The translations under genes and the position numbers were made by a program. Shown one piece after another: positions 20,901 to 34,027 of a stretch of DNA of 64,000 bases. The DNA lies in the NCBI GenBank assembly GCA_003260075.1, contig QLIY01000178.1, forward strand, positions 124,001 to 188,000, given 5' to 3'. Within the stretch, counting starts at the first letter, position 1. Every line of letters begins with the position of its first letter. The notes beneath the pieces are model-generated. The model did no database searches. It was not told the DNA's origin and was given only the letters and a program-made list of their open reading frames with translations. The stretch is from Phallusia mammillata. Its lineage: Eukaryota; Chordata; Ascidiacea; Phlebobranchia; Ascidiidae.

Positions 20901-23900
20901 TCGTCTACTTCGTGTACTTCGTCAGTGGGCTCGGTCAGCCATTTGTGCCCGCTCAACCAAGCACGTTGCGGAGCGGGTGTTACTGCACTTAATGGAAAGA
21001 TCTACGCAGCAGGTAGATTATGATTTTATCATTCGCATCTAATCTAAGCTGTGATACCAAGTGCGTCTTTTCGCTTATATGCACCTGTAATTTGTCCAAC
21101 CACAGTTTGTGTGTGTTTATTTCTGGAAGACTTGGTAAAGTTTGTATATCTCAGGAAGCCAGCACATTGTATGATACGTTTATGCCTCAAACAGATACTG
21201 CAAAAATTAGATGTTAACGCATGGAGCGGACTCATGGACTTCTGTACATATTTAATAAAACATCTTTGCTTGTCCTAAAATTTGGCTGTGAAACCAAGTA
21301 CGGAGGTTTCGTTGCATTGCGACACAAAAAATTGAGTTTGTTTTAATAGTCGCTCAGAAGTTAAATATGCCTCTTTTGGTTTATTGTTGTCAGTGGTTCT
21401 TCAGGGAGGCCTACAGAACGTTAAAAATTAATGAATGTTTCGTTCGAAAAAAAGGGAATCCAAGTTCTTGGCCATTTATTGTTATCTGTCAGTTTAATAT
21501 ATTAAATATCTGTATCGGAGGAATATATTTCGTTTTCTTTATCCTTGCTTAGCAGTGAAATTGTATACGATTCTCATTGAATTGGACTGGTGGTTCATAG
21601 CCTGAAACGAATTGAGAACCACGGGGTAACCGATAACGTTTATTCTGATAAGCTTGTAACAATAAGTGTTGCTAATAAGCCACGAGTGCTTAACCTTTGA
21701 CATATCGTCGCCTTTTCACGTAGCCGACTATAAGTACTCTCCCGAAAGACATTCCATTTGTCAATAGCTATAATGATTAGACAAGAACAGCTTGGTATTT
21801 ATGACCATAATTTTGTTGTTAGCAACTACTTCCACAAGTCTGAACCTATATGACTAACCACAGGAAACAGTTTTTATACCACGAAACACAGCTAAAAATC
21901 AGCAAGCCAAACGAATGTACAATTTTTAGCACATATTGTTATATTTTCCAAATGAAGATTTGCGTTTTTACGCTTTGAGTATGATTTTATGTTTGCTGTT
22001 CAATCCAACAACTATACCTAATGTGAAACCTTTAGTCAAAACAACCTTATGTTATGTACATCTTTTCATGTTTTGTATTTTTAGAGGGTAGTATAGTCAG
22101 AGCACACGACATTAAGTGAAACAAATGTTTTTTGGGAAAATAACGGCCTAGTTAGACGTTAAAGGCGACATGCTTTATTATTCAAACGTTTCGGCAAATT
22201 CTCATCATCAGTGATATAAAGGCCACATCAGTTACACCCGTTCATAACCACTTGGGTCACATAAAAGATTGATAAAAAGATGCGAAACAAGCGTTATTTT
22301 CCTCATTAATACTTGAACTGATGCTTGTACAGTGTTCCAAATTTTTTGTTCATTAGCAAAAAGTACGGCGTTCAGTTTGTTTGTTTTCTCTTTTTTTTCT
22401 ATTTAGTCGCCTAGAGCAATGCAGTCCAACTATTTTAAACGAATTCCTTCCTTAACAATCAAAAACATTTTCATTCCTCCCCAGCAGATGCTAAACCATA
22501 CAAAAATTATTTGGGGTTAGGTCTTTTATCAACATCATAGGTTAATTTCTTAGATCTGATGTGTCTATTTACAAACCACATTCCTCCCCTCAAGATTTAA
22601 AATCCAAAATCCATCTTTAGTGAGAAATTTCTCCCCAGGCGGGAACCACTAAACTAGAGGAAAACGAAAAAGTCACTATAACCTGAAATGTATGTTCAGG
22701 TGGTTTTAACAAATCTGAATGCCTTGACTCTGTGGAGTGTTTTGACTCGTCAGCAAACCGTTGGAGCATGGTTTGTCACATGAATGCAAAGCGTGGTCGA
22801 TTTTCAGTGGCTGTGCTTGGCAATCATCTTTACGCTGTTGGTGGCTCATCTGGATCTCAAAATCAAATCACTGTGGAAAGATACGACCCTGAGCGTGACG
22901 TATGGAGTCACGTGGCCCAGCTTTTATCGCGTTGTTCTGAATCGGGGGTAAGTGAAAAATATTTTTTTGGACAAGAATAAATTGACTTTTGATGTATAAA
23001 GCGTGATTCTTGATTGGTTTACGTTTGACTGACTAATGTAAACTCCAAAATTTAGGGGGGGGGGGGACAAGAATATAAAGCGTGTTTCTTGATTGGTTTA
23101 CGTTTGACTGACTAATGTAAACTCCAAAATTTAAAGTGTTTTTGCATGTTTAAAGCTTTGTTTATTTTGTCAAAATAAAAGCTATTTGTGTACCTTTAAA
23201 TTTAAACTTGACATTTCTGACACAAAAATACCACGTTTGCGTGTTTTAAAACATTTGCGTTGGAACACAAAATTTTAAAATAAAAAATAATTTTGTAGAA
23301 ACATATAAAAAAATTGCGAAAACATAAAATTATCTTGTAGAAACGTGTTTTAATTTTTTTCCCGCCATTTTAAACTTTTTCTTGAAGTGGAAAAAACTGT
23401 GATGCGATGCACTTAGACGACTCGTGATAGTAATTTATCAGATTAAGGCTCGGCAAAGGGGCGTGAACTGGGCGTTGTTTTTCCGGAAACCCTTTACTCG
23501 TGTGTTTAACGCGCATAGGTTTGACCTCTATTTCGGTAAATGCCAAATTAGGCATTGCGTTGTGCAATAGTTTTGACACTGGTTGAAGTTGGTTAACTGT
23601 AAGACAAACTAAGCAGGGACGCGTTCTTGTGAGACTAACCACGATGTAAAATCGATGGGTCTGGCGTTTTGGCCAAAGTCCCCGCTTATCTTCGTTTGTA
23701 GAAACGAATTATTTTTCCATCAAGTTTAAAGTATAGATTTATGGGTTGTTCATGAAGTTTGGACTCTGACGCACGAAACACGCAAACTGAAATTGATTAA
23801 ATGTCGGCAATTAATAGTTTTTGTAACATGATCAGATTGACAGATTTTATTCTGGTTGGCAAATTCGTTTCAAATACGAATAACAATAATACCATGATAG

Positions 23901-26900
23901 CTAATATTGCAACATTTAAGATTTGAACTCCGCAAAAAGCATTTTGCCTTTTCCTTATAGCGCTGTGTTCTGTAGCATGGCGCGTGGACAGGAATGAACT
24001 AACAGATTTTGTTTATTTTGTGACACATATTAACATTAATTTTGTCCCCGATTGCATTTAATAGTTATTCTTTCGTTTATGCCTGACATGTCTGGGGGGG
24101 GGGGGGATTTTATTCTGGTTGGCAAATTTGTTTCAAATACGAATAATAATAATAATACCATGATAGCTAATATTGCAACATTTAAGATTTGAACTCCGGG
24201 GGGGGGGGACCACTTTGTGCGTGTGACAAGTATCTATTTCAGTTGGTTATTCTATTTAAGAAAGGCAATAAAATAAGTCCACAATTTCACTAATTCTGCA
24301 CTCAATATTAGGTATCACTGTGACAAGTTGCATTTTTATTTGCTATTCATTCTATTTACATAAGGCAATAAAATAAGTTGACAACTGTTCAAAATCCTTT
24401 ACTTCACTCGGTATCAATGTGACAAGTGGCATTCCATTTGAATAAAGCAATATAAGAAGTTAACCACTTTTCAAATCTTCGGTCCTCGGTATTAGGTTTC
24501 AGTTGGCAAAACCAAACTTGACTTAAACTAACAAAACCCGTTGCTTGTGACGCAGGTTGCGGTATTAGGCGATCTTTTATATTGCGTCGGCGGAGTCCAA
24601 CAAAGTAGCGGAGTCGCTGGTATGAAAGTATGTCAGGTTTACGACCCACAAAAAGACCAGTGGGAATACAGGAGTTCAATGCACACAGGTAAGTCGCTTG
24701 TACCATGTTTGCGGTAAAAAGTGCTGCGTTGACGATTTCAATTTCGGACTGTTTGAATGTTGTACGAATTAATTTTGCACATTCCTCTTATCTTGTGTAG
24801 TGTGTAGATAAAATTGTTTGTTAGTAAATGGGAAAAAAAGATTTGCTTATTTTAAAGTTAAGAATAAATTGCCTAAAATTGAAGCATTTTATTTGACAAA
24901 TTTAATTTGCGTGTGCCGACAGCTTTTGAATTTTGTAACAAAATCTGACACATCTTAGATGAAAATATTAATCTGGTTTTTGCAATATTTCTTTCTATTT
25001 AAACGCTAGTTTCCTGGTGTAAGGAAATGTCATGTCAGTTTTTCCCAACATAATAACGTTTTCGTGACGAATAAGCGGATTTCATTTATTTGGTAAAACG
25101 TTTTCGTGAGTCAACGCAAAGCTATTTTTCAACTATACACCATTGAGATGTTTCACATTTTCATTTATAAAAACGTTTTCGCTGGGACAAAATAGTTAAA
25201 GGCCGAAAAATTTTTGAGCAATAATAATTCATAGCAACCTTAAATGAACATAAATTCATAATTTGGATTAGCCCTAAATCTTTCCGAGACCAGCGATTAC
25301 GGCACACTTATACATTAATGCTAGTACTCCAAAAAATAGGGAATGCTTTGGAGGCCGGTCCAATTCAGTATAACGCCTTACATAGGCCCGCTATTGTATG
25401 ATTAGACTCGTTAGAGATACCAGTATGACTTTCAACTCCAAAAACACATTTTTACATTGCACCATTACCTTAGGGCGCAGTTCTTTGGGTGTGGCTGCCC
25501 TAGGTGGATTCCTTTACGCAGCAGGCGGAAGCGACGGTTGGACGTGTCTTGCATCGACTGAACGATACGACCCAAGCAGCCAAAGTTGGGCGCCTGTCGC
25601 AAGTTTAAGTGCTCCTAGAAGGGGTCTGGGAATGATTTCACACAATGGTAAGTGGGTTAAGTCTCAGCTGTCAACCTTTGTACGTGATGTGCCATGTTAT
25701 TATGTCGGGAACTGATACTTGATAGTTCGGCGCACTGTGGACGACCTACTCTAAAATACGCACCCAACGCAAAGTGATGGCAATGTGCTTTGTAACTGCC
25801 GGGCGTAAAGTAAACGCAATCTATACCCGCAATAAAATGCGCAATTTACTTTTTCTATTTAAGGGTGGATTATTTTTGAGTAGATTGCAGTTTTTTCATT
25901 TCTGTCGCCCGAGAAAAAATAATTTAATGAGATGATTTTGCACAAAGCCTGGCCATCGCATTTATTTCGCATTTTATTACAAAGACTGCATGCTTTTGGC
26001 GCATTTTAGTAGAGCTTCTATGAACCTCAAAATTGACATTTTTTGCATTTAAACGCCTTTTTGAAAAACATTTTTAACAGTTGGAAGCAACATATGACAG
26101 TTTTTTTCCACACACAACGCAAAACCTTTTTTGCTAAAAAATGTAATGTTTAATTCTTATGTTACATATTTTGGCCCTTCTAGGTGTTAAAAGCGACAAA
26201 CTTATACGTTCACAATCACTTATGTCATTTTTAACACACGTACATCATGCAATTTCCAAATACAAAACAAAATCGCTAATCGTTTTTAATCAGCTCAAGG
26301 CTTAGCCGTGTAACCGCGCTTAATGAAAAAAAAAACTAATCACTTTGCAACATGTAAGGCCGTCGAGTGTTGCCCCTGAGTGAGGGCTGCGTAGATTTAA
26401 AGCGAAAAGCCGGACAGAAAATCGTTTCTCGACAATCGCTTGATCGCAGAACTCGAGCAGTTTTCATGCTCGTCTATCGATCTCAACTCTTGCACACCTA
26501 ATGAAACTTCAGATAATTATCGATTCACGGTACTTTCCTCCTTTACGATAGGCGATAGATTGCCATCGAAATGTCCAATTTCGGGTAAAATGTAAAAATG
26601 ACCTACTTTTAGAAAACCTATGTCGCATTGGCATTGCCAACCATGTAGAATGAAACGATAGACATTTTATTAAGAATATAAAGTATAGTTTTATGTGGAA
26701 TCAACCCTATACTGCCGCAGTTTGTCGGTATGTTACTTTTCCTACATCAGTATGATCCAAGACCCGAAGCCCAGTGAATACAAAACACTATTTTATCGCT
26801 TTTTAAAACAGTGTTGTATTCGCTCACTGCAACTAGAGATGTCAAAAACCTTTGGTGAAGTATGTATGTATGTGCAGATACTGTGTATAATGGTTGACTC

Positions 26901-29900
26901 TGTTTGCAGGGGGGGGGGGAGGTTGCCTAAAACGTTTGGTGAAATATGTATGTATGTGCAGATACTGTGTATAATGGTTGACTCTGTTTGCACGTTTCCT
27001 CTAAAACAATTGTCATCCTCAGTAAAAAATGAATAATGCACTAGCGGAAACAAGCGCTACTTTTTCAGTCCGTGTCTTGTGTACTTAACTATGTCACATT
27101 TATATAAGCTATTGCGGCCGGGCATAATATCAAGTTTATAGAGCTCTTATGGCAAGTATTTTTATTCTGACGTTTGGATGTCCTATACAGGTCGCCTTCA
27201 TCAGAGTAAATAACACTGAATGCGCGTAGAACAGTCACATTGATTTACTACAAGGCAAAAAACGTGTTTGCCTATTTTGGACAAGTACAGAAGCTTTTTC
27301 ACTTTTTAGGCCCAAAACCACCTGCAAAATTATAACCCACACAGGGGGGGGGGGGCATATCTTGGACAAGTACAGAAGCCTTTTCACTTTTTAGGCCCAA
27401 AACCACCTGCAAAATTATAACCCACACACTGCAGCTAAACCAGCACCATTAAATTGGGCTTCATATTAGATTTTAATGCAAAGAGATAAAACACGTCAAA
27501 AACGAAAATCGAATTTCACCCCTACCATCAAAATGAAATTAGCAAACCAACCCCCTCAAGATATTTTCTCCTTGTGCAAATTAGTTTTGCATTGATAATA
27601 GACTCCGCGAATGCGTAAAAGACGGCAAACGTATTGACGCTTGACCTCATTCTCTCGAGGCTTATGTGGCCTCAAGAGATTGGCTTCGTGCGCAAGACGT
27701 AATGGAAAACTGATTAATGTAAGGAATAAGACAATTACAAGCAGCTGTGACATTTCTGCAATTCCTCAACGCCTGTTTGCGCAAAACTGTAAAGCATCGC
27801 ATTGTTAGAACCTTGCCACAAAGCATGTGCTGTTTTTCCCAAGAGATCCATTTGAACGTGGTATAAATTTAATAGAAATGCGATATAGCGGGGATTGAAG
27901 TGATTACCCAGAAATAAAGGCCTCCGGTCGCAAAAAATGTGTGTTTCGTTACAAAAAGCGGCTTTCAGCAGCTTTGCTTTGCTTTATTGACATTCTAAAC
28001 TAGTTTAAGCTGGTTTTTGGTGCAAAAACGAAACTATGCTTTAAAATTTTAGTACGAGAATGGTATTATTGTTTCATAAAAATGTAAAGCTAAAGTATTT
28101 ATTCAAAATAAACTTTTACGTTGGCTATACACAGGTATGTTTGAGGACGAAAAATTGTTTTTTAATTGAGTATGTACAAAAAGTTTGGCAATAACGGGTA
28201 AAAACACTTCAATGAAATTGCGAAATCCCGAATCAAGCTAAAGGCTTTTCCAGGAAGCAGAAAAAAAATGTGCCATCATGCTTTGGCTCACTTACGGTGC
28301 AGCAAATTGCAGCACGTCTTGCAAAATAGAAAGACCGGCCGGTTCTGTGTAAAAATAGACCAGCGCTCCATTTCTTGCGTTTCCAACCTTTGGACAGACT
28401 CTTACCACTTATACATCACTTGTACGTGTTCTTACGCAAACGACTCGTGTTATTACAGGGGCGATTTACTGTGTGGGAGGATTCGACGGGCAGGCCTTTC
28501 TTGCATCAGTAGAACGTTACTCACCAGACGAGGGTGACGTATGGTGTCACGTGAGTGCTTCACTGAATCTACCCCGCAACAACGCAGGGCTTGCGTCGGT
28601 AAGATATTGTGGTTTTTTGTTTATCTATCTGTGTGTGCGAGGTCAGCCACTGCGTCGAAATTCAATTTGCGGTTGCTACCCACAGAAAGTTGGTTGTGTG
28701 CCAACTCTGCGTAAACAACTTGATATTTAAAGGCTGCTTTTGGTATGAAATTTAACTTGACATGGAATTTGGCGCTTACAACATTTTTGTGATTCTCTGC
28801 GTACATTGAACTATGGACGATTTTTGGGACTTTCATTGATAGTGTTAAAAGCAGACTTTGACCTTTAAATTTGTTTGCGTTTTTTTAAATATTTTGCTTT
28901 GATGAAAATGTGCTCAGAACCCTTGATATGAATAGTTCTTTAAGTCTTTAGGTTTAAATTTTTCACATTGGTTGGTCAAATTAATTTTTGCATAGGTCTT
29001 TGTCCCACCCTTGATTTAATATAAAGTCATCGGGTGTATTTATATGTGTAAGCACATGATGGGTCCTGTTGCCTGTAGTGTACTCCTGTTAGGTTAACTA
29101 ACTCTTAGTTTCACTGTTGGTTCTTCTTAAACAAATTCTCCAAAGTTAAATGTTCCAGCGATGCTCGAATTCATTTTGTTCAATTCATTTTACTTTGTTA
29201 CCCAATGACCTCGTTTCAAGCCCAGTTAAAAGTTGCTACTCGAACAACTCAGACTAACTACTTTCGAGCAGCGAACCGCAGAGTAGCGCAAAGTCCCATC
29301 CGTGAGCTATTTTTAAATCTCAAAGCCGTCCGTCCACAATAAAAAGTGGATTTGTAAGTGTCTTGACTTCTTTCGTAACCCCTAAATTCGAGTGTTAGTT
29401 TTAGCATTATGTGCTGGCCCTGACACTTGCAGATGTGCCTGTAATGGGACGAAAGTGGCTTGGATGCAGTCCTCTTTAGTTTACAAACCAATCAGAGATC
29501 TGTGTTCTTTCGTCTGTCTGCCCACGCTAATGTGACATTGTATTTAGCATTTGGCAAAATTATATTTGACCGAGTGCCATATTGGAAACTGAGTCGAGCA
29601 AGCTATACGTCATTACACGTATATGACGTAACAATGGAATGGTAGCCAATAATTTTATCGTGCGGAGGGGGGGGGGGCCGAGTGCCATATTGGAAACTGA
29701 GTCGAGCAAGCTTACGTCATTGCAAGTATATGACGTAACAATGGAATGGTAGCCAATAATTTTATCGTGCGGAATTAAGGGGCTGTTGGATTGCAAAATC
29801 CTCCAGAAAGCATTTGTTAGAAAAAAAATGTGCCATCATGCATTGGCTCACATTGCTGGCACCAAATTGCAGCGGGTCATGCAAAATGTAAAAAAAAACG

Positions 29901-31965
29901 GCCGGTTCTATGTGTAATAGAACTTCGCTCCACTTATTGCATTTCTAACCTTTTATCCTGCAGAACTAATGGACATTTGAATCACAAAATTCTTCAGTTA
30001 CAGGGGGGCGATTTGATACATCTTTTTGTGTCGTGGATTTTTTTGCCGTAGTATGTTTGCAAATTTTTGGATGTTGGTACAATAAAATATTCGGTTAAAA
30101 CAGCTGCCCAAAAATAACACAACTAGAAAGACTAATTGACCCAAATAATTTGTTTCCCATTCCAAGAACAGCAATAAAAAACGATTTTCTGAAAATAATA
30201 GATTTTGCTTTTTCGCACTGCGTTAACTGGTTTGCAATACCGGCAACAATAGCTGCAATCCGAATTTCTTGGCAAAACGCCTTTTAAGTTTCCCAGAAAC
30301 CGTTTTTTTGTCACGTCTACCCTTTGAAACCTTCAGAAACAGGTCCAGCTTGATTTAGCCGGAAATTCAACACAATCTTTCTACTTGTTGCGCCACCATA
30401 GGTTAGTTTACACACGTTGCAATTTGAGTGGGTTATGAAATTTCACACGTAATATCACGAAACAATACGCGATATACGCACTGCCGTATCAATGACATGA
30501 CTGTACGCGATATGTGATATCTTATTGTGACGTTACCTGAAATGTTTTGGTGGAAAGTTTTGTAAGCCTTACCAATGCAAGATTGCTTGTAGAAGCCTAT
30601 GAGTGTATTCTCCCTAACCCAACATGATTTTGCAAAAAGTTACATCTCGTACAGAAACATTCAACGTAATATTAGTATTTATTTTTGAAACTATAGCAGG
30701 ATTTAGAATGTAGACGCCGAAAATTATTCTCACTTTACCAAATGATTACAGCGTGAATCGTAGTGTTTTCTTTTTAAAATAATTAACGTCTGTTTGTAAA
30801 AATCCAAATTTAGTTCAACGTAAATCTGGACACACACGGTATACTTTCACTGTAGTTACATTGGGAACGAACATATTTAGCACACAACAACATGTAGTTC
30901 AATAGTTTAGCTAAATCAAAATTTCAATGAAAAACGAACAAATGTGTCGTGCTGTGCCATCACGTGACTACTTTACGCAGTGAATTGTGAAGAAAACGCC
31001 CCTTGAAAATGCCAATCAAGTCGCGCCATCGAATTTAAGAGGCACAAAAGTTTATTTGTGTCTTTTGCTGCCTTGAAGATTTCAAACGGATTTGGCACAA
31101 TTTGATTAACACTGATAGGAAAAAAAATCCAAGCTCAAATGCTTCGTACTGAATTAGATATCTAAGTTATTTCCCTGTAGGTCATTTTGGTCTATAGCTA
31201 GGGGTTGATGTAAAACACGGTGTTTAATCCATTTGGGCTACATCCTTTTTCGTGTACCCAGACATTCTTATTGCTTGTATATACTCCCATATCTCTAGTT
31301 TTGTCCTTGACTTATGAATACTGACGGCGGTTTGCCACCCTCCTTGTGTACTCCAACGTATTTCTCCTTCCATAGCTAACTGTAATACCTACGCATTTAT
31401 GTTAATTGTGTGTTTCTGCATTCCTAATAGTTGGAGCTCACGTGTTGTCCCTATGTAATATTTCAGCTCTGTATCGCCCAAGGTATCAGAATTAGAAGGT
31501 TATTTCAACTCTTTTTTGACAAGGAAAATTACACTGTGTCGTATGCTAGTGTACGGTTTGTCATAACACCAAAGCTGTCGTAAATGGCCACAATCGGTTT
31601 TAATGTCAGTCGTCTATCTTCATTTGGTGTAGTTAAGCTACATATTTGCTAGGCCAATAATAATTGAGAATCAAAAGGAAACTTAAAATGGAACTGAAGC
31701 TTACACAGAACACCTATTGAGCAAAAATATTTGCGTTGGTGGCTGATGCCAAAGTGCTATATTTGCTGCAAGTAGCGTGATTTAAAAGTAACGCTTTCCC
31801 TTTTTCGTTTAGGTAAATGGGAACCTTTTCGTGGTGGGCGGTTACTCGGGTCGACATTTTCTCACCTCGGTTGAGATTTTTGACGAAGCAAGCAACGAGT
31901 GGACCAACCATGACAACCAGGTGGCGCTCGGGAGCAACGCCGCTGTCGAAAACGATTCAAGCTAA
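14920..31965 (+). CDS. IVNS1ABP: Influenza virus NS1A-binding protein homolog (BTB-BACK-kelch)
   Basis: Fifteen exons: 14920-15331, 15513-15664, 16062-16246, 16321-16455, 16524-16638, 16957-17106, 17701-17812, 18356-18502, 20471-20552, 20855-21012, 22700-22947, 24556-24688, 25474-25647, 28459-28598 and 31813-31965 (TAA). They total 2496 bases, 831 residues. Residues 1-140 are an acidic, Asn/Ser-rich extension. A BTB domain lies at about 165-250 (FRKNRQFCDLVI, HRVVLGSMS), BACK at 255-380, a linker to 535, then six kelch blades (AAGG, AVGG, CVGG, AAGG, CVGG, VVGG). The linker segment EWKVIACNQTP plus CCVGDVLCTLTIHLP is diagnostic of NS1-BP among kelch proteins. NS1-BP is a kelch adaptor in RNA splicing, actin stability and Cullin-3 contexts. 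The ATG at 14920 has a good context (ACACCATGG); an in-frame ATG at 14806 is an alternative. Exon 9's short donor and exon 8's acceptor were set by phase. Confidence 0.93.
18955..19160 (+). repeat. Dispersed repeat family A, copy 1
   Basis: Carries TTCATAAGTTTAAT, CATGCTTTATTGTTCAAACG and CCATCATCAGTAATATAAGG. Other copies are at 22125-22260, 47060-47340 and, inverted, 60343-60540. The CATCATCAG ending resembles the ends of some retroelements, but the family is not assigned. Confidence 0.5.
19075..19366. repeat. G-bridged duplicated block 19075-19219 / 19235-19366
   Basis: IVNS1ABP intron 8. An 11-G run (19223-19233) joins two near-identical copies. The first has one extra short internal repeat (CACTAGATTTCATAAC). 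Confidence 0.8.
19759..20005. repeat. G-bridged duplicated block 19759-19874 / 19889-20005
   Basis: IVNS1ABP intron 8. Ten Gs (19875-19884) join two copies with a few substitutions. The first copy is cut inside the left end of the hAT-type element that is complete after the second copy. Confidence 0.85.
19995..20292. mobile_element. Non-autonomous hAT-type element, 298 bp
   Basis: The ends CACTGGTTCTTAAA and (inverted) CAGTGGTTCTCAAA are flanked by a perfect 8-bp duplication GTTTAGAC at 19987-19994 and 20293-20300. IVNS1ABP intron 8; no coding capacity. Confidence 0.85.
22125..22260 (+). repeat. Dispersed repeat family A, copy 2
   Basis: Shares ACATGCTTTATTATTCAAAC and CATCATCAGTGATATAA with the copy at 18955; lies in IVNS1ABP intron 10. 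Confidence 0.5.
22995..23133. repeat. G-bridged duplicated block 22995-23054 / 23074-23133
   Basis: Twelve Gs (23055-23066) between two copies differing at about one base; IVNS1ABP intron 11. Confidence 0.8.
23843..24208. repeat. Duplicated block 23843-23932 / 24106-24197 with G runs on both sides of copy 2
   Basis: Copy 2 is preceded by a 13-G run (24094-24106) and followed by an 11-G run (24198-24208), so it sits as an isolated fragment between homopolymers. The copies differ by a substitution and an AAT-repeat length change. Confidence 0.8.
24209..24500. repeat. Degenerate tandem triplication, ~95-100 bp unit
   Basis: Three diverged units share GTGACAAGT, CTATTTA and AAGGCAATAAAATAAGT. 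They lie just upstream of IVNS1ABP exon 12. Far more diverged than the G-bridged pairs, so a genuine old repeat. Confidence 0.5.
26843..26992. repeat. G-bridged duplicated block 26843-26908 / 26927-26992
   Basis: Eleven Gs (26909-26919) between near-identical copies in IVNS1ABP intron 13. Confidence 0.8.
27112..27230 (-). repeat. Dispersed repeat family B, copy 1
   Basis: Minus-strand orientation of the sequence at 44250-44352: shared TCCTATACAGGTCGCCTTCA, GAGCTCT and TATTTTTATTC. The GATGAAGGCGACC...ACGTCGGAATAAA layout is reminiscent of Penelope-like element ends; assignment is inference. Confidence 0.55.
27279..27428. repeat. G-bridged duplicated block 27279-27342 / 27364-27428
   Basis: Twelve Gs (27344-27355) between copies in IVNS1ABP intron 13. 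Confidence 0.8.
28255..28470 (+). repeat. Parent copy of a diverged duplication (IVNS1ABP intron 13 / exon 14 acceptor)
   Basis: About 200 bases including the acceptor and first bases of kelch exon 14. A diverged copy is at 29815-30022 in the next intron. Shared strings include AAAAATGTGCCATCATGC and TTACAGGGG. Confidence 0.6.
29569..29773. repeat. G-bridged duplicated block 29569-29666 / 29678-29773
   Basis: Eleven Gs (29667-29677) between copies in IVNS1ABP intron 14. The copies differ by a two-base indel and few substitutions. Confidence 0.8.
29815..30022 (+). pseudogene. Ghost copy of the IVNS1ABP exon 14 acceptor region
   Basis: Diverged duplicate of 28255-28470. It keeps an acceptor-like TTACAG and a GGGGGGCGATTTG start, but the kelch coding sequence does not continue, so no exon survives. 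Clearly more diverged than the G-bridged allelic pairs, hence a real old duplication. Confidence 0.5.
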
Positions 31966-33496
31966 AATCACTGAGACGTTTTACGGATTTTTGTTTTCGT
32001 AGCAGGTTTAGGTTGCTTGTGTTTCGGCTGTTCCGTAATTTGACCGGGTTTTGGGGCTCGATAAGCCGCTGATTTATTTATTCCGACCGTTGAGTTTTAT
32101 TCAACTCCTCTTTCAATTGCTGATCGCATCTTCAGTTTAGCGTTAACGCCGCTTTACTTAAAATCCACTTTTTTCCTGTATGACCGTTAACTGTGATTTC
32201 CCTTTTATTTCTTCCATAGCCGTAACACGGCCAGGGTGCTTTATGGTTTTGTTAGCGGGTGGTTGCCCACAGATTAAGACTCGCCACCGCATGCTTCAAA
32301 AGCAGGTGCGTCCGTTCGGACTATTCTGCCATAACACCAGTAGTCAACACACAAACAGTTATGTAGTTATAGTTGCAATAGGTATGTCACTGTCAGAAAA
32401 TCCTGTAACGCTATAGACCCACTACTCACGCGCTCTATACCTTTGCCAAAGGGAATTTGCACTTTAAATTTGGTATTGTTGTTGAAATTTTTCTATTTAC
32501 ACTCGGCTGCCATCCAAATTAACGTGTATAGATAAAAAATACTTTAGACAGCTGCCCCTATGGATTTAAATTGAAGTAAATTGCCATTATAATGATTTAC
32601 CAATATAACGTAGCCCACGGAATAACTGCACTGTGACTGGAATGGAAATGAGACGACTTCTTGTGTTAAGAAAACTACGGCGTTTTTGGTTTTCGTGTCA
32701 TATTTTTGCGACATTGTGATGAGTCAAAATGCCCAACGGAATTGATAAAGTGCTGACTTGGTTAGTTAAGAAGTTTTATGTTTAGACTTACTCCTTTCCA
32801 ACTATAGTGTTTCAATGAGTTTACCTGCCCAACGAGTGTATATTGCGATAGAAGTTAATGCCATACGAAGATCTCAGCATTTTACGTAATTCCCAAGTTC
32901 AGTCCAATGTGTTTGAAAATAATGTGACAGAAAACATTAAAATTGCAAAATTTCTGTAAAATTTGTACGCGAACAAAAAATCGAATCCTACCAAGCAACA
33001 CCTTTAAACTCAAAATTCTACACGTTTTGTTTTTTATTATTACCAATGCATGCAACAAGGAGCACATCCCAAAAAATAGTCTTTGAAAACAGTTTTAACG
33101 CCGACATGGTATAGTTTCACGCTTCTGTTAATACACGATCTATAAAAGTCGTACGCCATACGTAGGGTCGGCCCCGTTAGTTGTGACATTTTCACCCAGA
33201 TCCGTTGCTTTTTGTCTTATTTTACTACGTGTTTCAGTAGGTTGAGAACCAATAAATGTGAACTTCGGTTGTGTGAAAATGAACTGTGGCATCTGCAAGG
33301 TTTTTTTGTGTTTAGAACTACTCTGTCACTTTCGATTTGCGGCGACAAAATAAAGTGTTAGTTTGTATGTTGTTGTGTGGTCCATGAACTACTAGTGGTT
33401 CATGATGACTTTTTGGTTGGTCCACGGGACTATTACTATATTTGGTGCTAAACTGGAAAAAATTGCATACAATTTATTCAATAGTAAGCACAAAAA

Positions 33497-33757
33497 ATCT
33501 TATCGGAGTTTTTGGCCATTTATTATTAGCTGTCAGATATTTTTTCTCGGAATTCTGTATTGAGGTAAATGTTTTTAAAGCAAATATGCTATTGTGATCT
33601 GCCTTTTTATTCTTACTTCACGGGGGGGGGGATCTTATCGAAGTTTTTTCCCATTTATTATTAGCTGTCAGATATTTCTTCTCGGAATTCTGTATTGAGG
33701 TAAATGTATTTAAAGCAAATATGCTATTGTGATCTGCCTTTTTATTCTTACTTCACA
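33497..33757. repeat. G-bridged duplicated block 33497-33621 / 33632-33757
   Basis: Ten Gs (33622-33631) between copies with a few substitutions, downstream of IVNS1ABP. Confidence 0.8.
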
Positions 33758-34027
33758 ATGGACTGCAGTCCATTGGACCATGGTCCACGATATTGATTTG
33801 ATTGTAATGGTGGTCCTTGCCTCCTTGGCTTAAAAGTTGAGAACCTTGGCCTATGTGATGGAAAACTGCGGAACATCGGTTGATTTTTAAGCAGCTCAGA
33901 GACAAAACGGGCCTTATTCCGGCCCAGAGTTGTAAGTCGGGTCGGGTTCGGGCTTTTTTTCCGAAAAAACGGGCTTGATTCGGGCCTGACTTTACACTCT
34001 GTGTTGATACTTATTTTAGAATTAAAT

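Noticed and set aside
21391-21623. Further hAT-type element near IVNS1ABP exon 10
   Set aside because: CAGTGGTTCTT and GAGAACCACGG face each other, but flanking duplication is absent.
22423-22650. Further hAT-type element in IVNS1ABP intron 10
   Set aside because: The interior resembles the 19995 element, but the ends do not pair convincingly and no target-site duplication is clear.
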